A DNA stretch of 64,000 nucleotides from Augochlora pura (lineage: Eukaryota; Arthropoda; Insecta; Hymenoptera; Halictidae), in NCBI RefSeq assembly GCF_028453695.1, contig NC_135780.1, positions 3,100,001 through 3,164,000 of the forward strand, in the 5' to 3' direction. How positions within the stretch are numbered: position 1 is the first letter of the stretch; every line of letters begins with the position of its first letter. The notes below the pieces were generated by a model. It did not search any database, was not told where the DNA came from, and worked only from the letters and a program-made list of their open reading frames with translations. Below are positions 58,101-64,000 of this stretch, in pieces. The position numbers were made by a program, and so were the translations under genes.

Positions 58101-61100
58101 TCTTGATCAGTTCTTAATTAAGACCGTCGTTGTGCAATTTTACACAGCCAGTGTTCAAAGTCAGAATTCCTGTGCATTAATTTTTAGCCGAATTTTTTAA
58201 TTTTATATTTTTTCACGTTGCTTAACGCTGAATTTATTGCATTCAAGTGATGGGATTTTAATTTTACAATTATACAAATTATAAGAATACTTTCATGGGA
58301 ATTTATTGATTAAATCGCATTAGCGAAGCAAATTATTATTATATAGCATAATTATTGTACTAAGAGCTATACAGATCTGGATAAATTGGGTTCTGTCAGT
58401 TTTGCGAGGCAATGATGTCTAGCTTATTAATCGATACATTTACTGTACATTGTTTTAGCCAGAGGTAAAGTGGTACAGTATGCAAAGGTATTCGAGCAGA
58501 AATTTTTATTAAACGGAGAAACTTTTAAAATAAAATTGGCAATATCTTGCTACGATTTTCGTATCGCAGTGCCTCTAGACTCGAATTTTTACTATTTATA
58601 ATATTTCTACTATTTTACTATATATAATTATAATAAATAATATAATGTAATAATTTCTTAATGATATAATTAATTTCTACTATTTTACTATTTATTTTAT
58701 TTTCGAGACCTAAACACAGTATCAATATAAATCATTTTCATTTGCTAATTGACGCGATTTGTCGCGATTCTCTCGTGTTCGAATTGGCAGCGTGATAAAC
58801 AGGAGCATAAACAAGCAGTAACCGATGAAAAATATCCTCTAGAACGACATGTCCTCTTGCGAGAACGAGACCGTCGTCGTTGCCCGCCAGTTTCCTTCCG
58901 GGACAAACAGAAGCTTTCTCAAAAACTGTGACGCGCGTCCTCGCGAAGAGCCGCGCAAACAGACTTGGCCGATCGCGAATTTCTACGGCGGAACCCGCCG
59001 TGTGATTTACAGTGTTACGTAACGCGTGCCGGCGATATCAGTTGCGAGATTATGGAAAGTGGAATAGAGCGTACGTGTGCGAGAGCGAAAAGAAAGACCA
59101 GCGTCAATATAACTTTAGCCGGCGGTTATTTATTCGTGGGATCGATAGCGTCGTTCCGACGACCGTTGTCCAACGAAAGCGCGATTCGCCGCGGTTGCAC
59201 AAACACGTTGATAACACTGCTCGACACTGATACTGCATATTTCAATACACCAAACACGAATTTTTGTTAATTTTTAAACGAGTTGATTTCTGATGAAATT
59301 TAATTTTAAAGAAGAAGATAAATTCGTAAAATTTGAGAATTTTTCCTGCTGTAATTATCAACTTTATCGAATTGATATTTATGTAGAAAAATTCTATAGA
59401 GTCGCCTGAGTACAATGGCGTAATTTGTAATGATATTACGAGCGTTGGTTGCGGTTAAATAATGCTCGATGAGAGACAACGGCGGCGCATCGAGCGCGAT
59501 GGTCTGGTTTTTGTCTTCCAGCATTGGCCAACAGACCCTGCCACCAATTACACACATTTCTTTTTATTTCCTACGATCGCGCCAACGGCTTTACGTATCC
59601 CCGACTAGGAAGTGAAAAGCAATCTTATTATTTTACGTAACGGCCCGCGCGGCGTGCCTACGATTTGACCAATATTTATCTCGTTTGCGTAACTCGGCGT
59701 CGTGTTCAATATGTTCTCTATAACGATCCCGAGTTCCCGAAAAATATAAATAAACTCCTGGTCGACTTTCGAAAGCGACGGAAGTGCTGGCACACGAGCG
59801 AATAGAATCAATTTGCAGTCTATTAGAAACAAGGACAACGCGAAGCATCTGACGGGACGAGGAAACCCGGCAGTCTCGGTTCGCGAAGATTTCGAAAAGA
59901 AATTAATTGTTACGCGGGCATTCGTTCCACAAAAATTTGCAGCGCGGCGAAAGGGGTTTTCCGGGCGTGTTTCACGGTTGATTCTGAACAGCGACGGAAG
60001 CCGCGCGGATGCAAGACGAGATTATTGTCCCGATGAAACCCCATTCCGCGTAGGAAACGCTTGCGTCGTGAAAGCGAAGGCGAGCCGCGCGAAGATTTTT
60101 ACGTGCGGCCGAACACGTGTTTGCTTTCTTCGCTTTGCTGTTTGGAGCTCGCGTTAATTTTATATCGAAGCAGCGGCGAACGGTGAAAGCTGTTCCGGCA
60201 CGCTCCGTGCCGACATTGTTTTATTAGTTCCGAATTTGCGCCGCGGTCTGCGCGAATTGTGAACCTGCTTCGATTAACAATGACGATCGTCGCCGTGTTC
60301 GAGAACAAATTATTCGCTGCTGGCTTTTAGGCTTTCGACTAGTGTCGATAATGGAACTAGCGGCGACCGTACGGAAGCCGTGAATTTTGTTAAATTATTC
60401 CAAAGAGAACGATTCTCTTACCGAGAAATATTAACGATTCATTTCGTAAAGAATATTGTTGGATGAGAAATTGGATGCTGCGACGAGCGATATTAATGGA
60501 TGGTAGAGTTGGATGAAAAGTTAATAGATATAACAGATCGTTAAAAAGTTAACAGATGTAACGGTTCGATAAAAATTTAATAGATGCGATAGTTCGATAA
60601 AAAATCAATACATCACAGTTCGCTAAATAATTAATAACCTTGACAGTTCGTTAAAAAATTAATAAACGTGGCTGTTCGATATAAAATCAATAGATACAAC
60701 GACTAGTTAAAAATTAAAAGGCGCGGCAATTCGTTGGTAAAATAAACGGACGTAAAAATAAATAGGGACAAAATAAAGACAAGAAATTAATAACCGCCAC
60801 GGTTGGATCAAGAAAATAAATGTCAACGTTTGCTGGCCCGACCATTCCGTTATGTCATACGATCCTCCGGGTGCCAAGATCGCAGAGATCCGTAACGCGA
60901 ATATAGAACGCGACACCGGAGTGGAAATAAAAGAAAGAGGATAAAGCAGAAGTCGAACCGACTGCGAGAGGCAACGAGAAGCAATAACGAAGACAATGTT
61001 ATGCGCAAGGGCGACCCGTTCTCCGACCGATCGTCGCATTTCAGGAGAAAGTCGCCGAAGAAGTTCCCCCGAGAAGGTCGTTTCACGGATCTCGGAGTGG

Positions 61101-62951
61101 GAACTCCGGCGGTCTCGTCGCCATTTTGAGGAGGGCAGACGTTGCCCGGATGTGCCGAGTGGAAAGATAAACTGCGGGGACCGACCTTGGTCGTCGTCGA
61201 AGACGAAACTTTCGCGACATCCCTCGGCGATGATGTCGGGATTCTTAGCTGAATCAGCATGTAAAGCGGAGGACGAGCAGCGAAACTTTCGGAGAAAACG
61301 CCGAAGAATTTTCGAACGGCGGCGGGGAACGCGAGGCGGAGATATCAGGCCGACGAGTCTTGAATGAACGTTGACTCGAGGAACTGTTCAGACGTACCTA
61401 ATCTACTTAAAAATCGCGTTAAAGGCTACAGGAGCTTCCTAAACCAGTGGTCCATTCATTTTTCTCGAGAAATCGCTTTGGGTCGTGCGCGCGCCCGGAG
61501 AAACTTTCAAAGTCGGAGAGATCGTGTAAATGTTCTGGGGTCGTAAGAGAACAGAATGTTCTACGGATCGTTTAAAAAAAGGCGGTCTGGAAAGATCGAA
61601 CAAGTTTCCGCTTGTAGACTGTTCAGACAAATTAGGACAATGTCAACGAAGCGTAGAGAAAATTTCGATTCGAGATTTCGAATATTTCGAGTGATAAAGG
61701 AATTATACAGGCGAGATCAAAATTGGTGGTCGATAAAATTAGTTCCTTATTTTACATATTAAGAAGAATACTTTCAGTGCAGATCGCAGATAATTCACGA
61801 ATGCGAAATAGAAGAGCACGCGTTAAATTCTTTGTAATAACAAGATCAAACTCTAGAGGTAGTTTTAAAAGATGATGGTCCGTGACGCGATTCTAGATTA
61901 ATATCCGCGACGAATACGCCATCAATTGCTCAACTTTCACGATAGATTCGATCGTCCCAGGTTCAAGTTTGAATAAATTATTGAACATCGTCTAAAGCTT
62001 CACGCGTGGCTTCAAATTGCTGTTCCGTTCTACAGGTAGCTCAAAGACCGTAGGGCCCGCGTGTCGCGTCGCTCGGAACCTGTCCCGAGGGACAATTTCT
62101 GTCGGTCGCTGCGTAGGTCCGCGGGGCCCGACCGGGGCCGCGACAAACGGGGAAAGTTGTGCGCCCCCCCACCCGCCGATTTTCAGGGCACGGCAGTGAC
62201 GTCACCCATCCGGGACCGATCAGACCCGGAGAGGCTTTCACGCTCTAATCTCTTATGCAACCTGTCGTCTCTGGCGACCGCGGAGAGCCGGGGAATCGAT
62301 TTTCTAGCGCGATCGTTGGAAATCTCCGGAAAACCGCGACGAAAAAGTGAATCCCCTTAGCGCGGTCGGCTGGGCCCATCGGGGCCCGTCGTCGTTCTCG
62401 ATCCGTAACATCTCCGCGGTCTACCTCGGTTTCGATAACCGAGCTCTTCGCGATCCTCGAAAAGCGCAGAACGAAGCGATGCATTCGGGGCCTTAGCGGC
62501 ACCAAATGGGGCCTAACGAATTCCAATTAAGCGCCGAACATGCCCGCCAGGTGTATAGTCTCTCGCAGCTCTAATCTCGATCCTAAAAACCGATTCGAAC
62601 GTCTCTGTACCGACAGGGGATTGTAAGCGACCGGCGCGGCTAGCCTCGGGGGACTACCGGGTGTCGAAATTCAGTCCCATATTGAGGATCGACGGTCGAA
62701 TTCGGCGGACGACTCCATGTTACCAGTCGCCATGTCGTTTCGCTCTAGATCGCTAACCCCCTTTGCAATCTCCTTGCCCGACTTCCAGCGACGTGTCCCC
62801 TAACATTCGATCTAACCTGGCCCCCCCCATAAGGCTACGGGGCCTTATCGCCGACTCGACGTTGCCTGCCGGGACCCTCGTTCTTCCCAGAATGTTACTC
62901 ACCGGCTAGGACGATCGCTGCTAGGAACAGCAGCACCAGCGAGGACCTCAT
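54580..62951 (-). CDS. serp: Chitin deacetylase 1 (serpentine), complete five-exon gene
   Basis: Secreted enzyme that removes acetyl groups from chitin in tracheal and epidermal cuticle (known for the family). The coding parts 62903-62951, 57670-58071, 56440-56761, 55604-55903 and 54580-55108 join in frame to 1602 nt, 533 residues, the usual length for CDA1. Residues 1-16 are a hydrophobic signal peptide. Residues 39-96 are a CBM14 chitin-binding domain with six cysteines (39, 58, 64, 74, 87, 96). Residues 116-150 are an LDL-receptor class A domain, also with six cysteines. From about 190 comes the CE4 polysaccharide deacetylase domain: TFDDA with D199 (base) and D200 (metal), HSISH with metal ligands H255 and H259, RAPYLRVGG at 300-308, and LYFHAAW with catalytic H424. 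All five CE4 motifs are intact, so the enzyme should be active. N290-L-T is a possible glycosylation site. The gene is on the same strand as the vermiform paralogue about 41 kb downstream. The choice of serpentine rests on recognising the exon 2-5 protein sequence. Confidence 0.96.
55604..55903 (-). CDS. serp: serp exon 4: CE4 domain, metal-binding His and RAPYLRVGG motif
   Basis: 300 nt between an AAAG acceptor and a GTAACA donor. It encodes H259 NDDERFW through HCPT, including motif 3 RAPYLRVGG (residues 300-308), which shapes the substrate groove in CE4 enzymes, and the sequon N290-L-T. The final AG joins A from exon 5 to code R358. Confidence 0.97.
56079..56257. repeat. Degenerate ~24-bp repeats in serp intron 3
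   Basis: Repeated units of the form TAATCTAGTTTCGAGTTAAA, later drifting to TAACCTAGCGTCTAATTGAA, about seven copies. Confidence 0.65.
56440..56761 (-). CDS. serp: serp exon 3: start of CE4 deacetylase domain
   Basis: 322 nt, acceptor CCAG before ACATGG, donor GTAAGA. It encodes the Cys-rich linker (CDPVVCVLPDCFC), the catalytic motif TFDDA with both aspartates, and the run up to HSI, so the H255 ligand is here and H259 is in exon 4. Residue 258 (Ser) is split across the junction: TC here, A from exon 4. Confidence 0.97.
57670..58071 (-). CDS. serp: serp exon 2: CBM14 and LDLa domains
   Basis: The exon runs from a TTTCAG acceptor to a GTGAGT donor and encodes residues 17-151. It holds the basic propeptide-like stretch LERVKRQED, the chitin-binding domain (CRDVIQC, YFDIDKQTCDWK) and the whole LDLa domain ending in CTDGSDENIC. 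Cysteine spacing fits both families. In this gene both accessory domains share one exon, whereas vermiform splits CBM14 between exons 2 and 3. Confidence 0.96.
58072..62902 (-). other. serp: serp intron 1 (4.8 kb)
   Basis: GTGAGT donor at 62902 and TTTCAG acceptor at 58072. Mostly AT-rich unique-looking sequence with GC-rich islands (about 58750-59250, 59800-60300, 60850-61350 and 61990-62900) and one degenerate repeat block. No coding domain was recognised. First introns of developmental genes often carry enhancers; the sequence does not prove that here. Confidence 0.8.
60440..60760. repeat. Degenerate ~30-bp minisatellite in serp intron 1
   Basis: Units resembling ACAGTTCGTTAAAAAATTAA with a variable insert such as TAGATGCG recur about ten times with drift. 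Confidence 0.65.
62903..62951 (-). CDS. serp: serp exon 1 (coding part): signal peptide
   Basis: The start ATG is at 62951. Sixteen codons (MRSSLVLLFLAAIVLA) plus one base encode a charged N-terminus and a leucine/alanine-rich core typical of a signal peptide. The exon ends at a GTGAGT donor (62902-62897). The leftover G joins AG of exon 2 to give E17. This ATG is chosen because it opens the hydrophobic segment and lies downstream of a TATA/initiator pair. The vermiform exon 1 has the same length and phase. Confidence 0.9.
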
Positions 62952-63191
62952 CCTCGTTCGAGGAGCTACCCTGGTTCCCGATCGACGTTCTCACGTGATC
63001 ACCGTCGTATCCACGGTTCCCCTTCGGTCACACCTGTTCGCCACCGGTCCGTGTTAGGTACCAAAAGGCCGCGTACGGGTCCACGAGTCACTTCCGCCGA
63101 GTCTATGAATACGTTCGACGGATATTGATCAGCGCTCGCGGGCGCTGTGGCTTAGGCCGGGGTCCTGGAATTCCCTCGAGCAGTTTCGGGT

Positions 63192-63214
63192 TCTCTCTTT
63201 ATCTCTCTTTCTTT

Positions 63215-63250
<36 letters not shown>
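63192..63250 (-). repeat. (GA)n tract in the predicted serp 5' UTR
   Basis: Almost pure CT on the plus strand, so (GA)n on the transcribed strand. It lies 60-115 bases downstream of the predicted serp start. GA repeats near insect promoters can bind GAGA factor; whether this one does is inference. Confidence 0.7.
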
Positions 63251-63253
<3 letters not shown>

Positions 63254-63303
63254 GGCGATGCGCTTCAAGGACACGGACCTTGAAGGTGTAAGGTACCGCT
63301 CGC

Positions 63304-63340
63304 GGACTGACCGAGGCCCGCCACTCGCCGAGCCTTATAT
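63304..63340 (-). promoter_or_regulatory. serp: serp core promoter: TATA box plus initiator
   Basis: On the minus strand TATAAGG starts at 63339. A TCAGT arthropod-type initiator has its A at 63308, exactly 31 bases downstream, which is canonical spacing. This predicts a 5' UTR of about 357 nt before the ATG at 62951 with no intron needed. Transcript data are not available. Confidence 0.6.
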
Positions 63341-63574
63341 TTCCACCACCACTCGGCCCGTGAACCGGCCCCTTCTTTCTCCGGTTCCGACCGCTTCGTG
63401 GTCTGTGCATGGGTCTAAGCTGATCCAGGAGCCGCTCAGGAGATCACGCAGTGGCGTAGGAGTGGCCGAAGGGAGGACTACCGAGATCCAGAGATCGTCG
63501 TGGATGTCTGACGCGTGACGTATCCAGGGCTGGGTTAAAATCGATTTTCAAATGGTGGACGGACGAGAAATATT

Positions 63575-64000
63575 TTCATTTTATGTAATGTAGAATTTAG
63601 CTTTTGTGGTAGCAGTTACATGTGGACCTAGCATTTCAAGTTTATTTAGCTACGTAATATCCATATGTAATTATTATTCCAAAAAGATCTCTTCATGTAA
63701 TATAGAATCTAGCAAATGAACTTCTTTCGAGATAGTTGTTACGTATGGAGATAGCACTTGAAGTATACTATACCACGTGATATCTGTATGTAATTATTAT
63801 TCCAAAAAATCTCTTCACGTGATACACAATCTGGCAAATGAACTTCTTTTGAGATAGCAGTTACATATGGACCTAGCATTTCAAGTTTATCCATCTACGT
63901 AACATCCATATGTAATCATTATTCCAATAAAATCCACTCATGTAACACAGAATCTAGCAAATGAACTTCTTTTGAGATACTAGTTGCATACGGTTATGTC
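63575..64000. repeat. 122-bp tandem repeat, continues past right edge
   Basis: The marker AGCAAATGAACTTCTTT occurs at 63711, 63833 and 63956, steps of 122 and 123. An earlier diverged unit starts near 63580. Units share GTAATTATTATTCCAAAAA and GGACCTAGCATTTCAAG. Confidence 0.9.

Overview
This is eukaryotic, insect-type DNA, most likely from a hymenopteran such as a bee (inference). It is AT-rich with CpG-containing GC-rich patches and has large introns with GT-AG borders. It also carries intron-containing tRNA-Tyr genes, many short inverted-repeat transposons and one 100-N assembly gap. There are no bacterial operons, no CRISPR array and no prophage.

Two protein genes can be supported, both on the minus strand and both cuticle chitin deacetylases. 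At the right, a complete five-exon gene (coding 62951 down to 54580, 533 residues) encodes signal peptide, CBM14 chitin-binding domain, LDL-receptor class A domain and CE4 deacetylase domain; it matches serpentine (CDA1). At the left, the first exons of a paralogue (coding 13074 down to 7347, continuing beyond the left edge) match vermiform (CDA2). They include the known pair of mutually exclusive exon-3 variants that encode alternative second halves of the chitin-binding domain. The exon-1 layout is the same in both genes: 16 codons plus one base, then a GTGAGT donor. Each gene has a TATA-like box about 30 bases upstream of a TCAG initiator-like site. The two secreted enzymes are expected to act together on chitin in tracheae and cuticle.

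About 41 kb between the two genes has no recognisable protein gene. It holds four tRNA-Tyr(GTA) genes (43773-45231), each with an intron at the canonical site, and a dense population of 180-500 bp non-autonomous transposons. Two kinds of transposon stand out. (1) Many distinct families are flanked by TTAA and have ends of the type CCC(T/C)TTGC or CAC/CAT, as expected for piggyBac-superfamily MITEs. Two of these are nested, and one lies inside a repeat unit whose empty site can be read from the neighbouring units. (2) A TA-flanked family has GACTGCGGATTTTATGC ends, resembling Tc1/mariner MITEs. Microsatellites and minisatellites account for most of the long apparent reading frames.

Layout: 1-7346 verm intron; 7347-9703 verm exons 3b, 3a and 2; 9704-13025 verm intron 1; 13026-13136 verm exon 1 and promoter; 13137-43772 gene-poor, MITE-rich; 43773-45231 tRNA-Tyr cluster; 45232-53700 gene-poor; 53717-63340 serp from candidate poly(A) signal to promoter; 63575-64000 a 122-bp tandem repeat running off the right edge.
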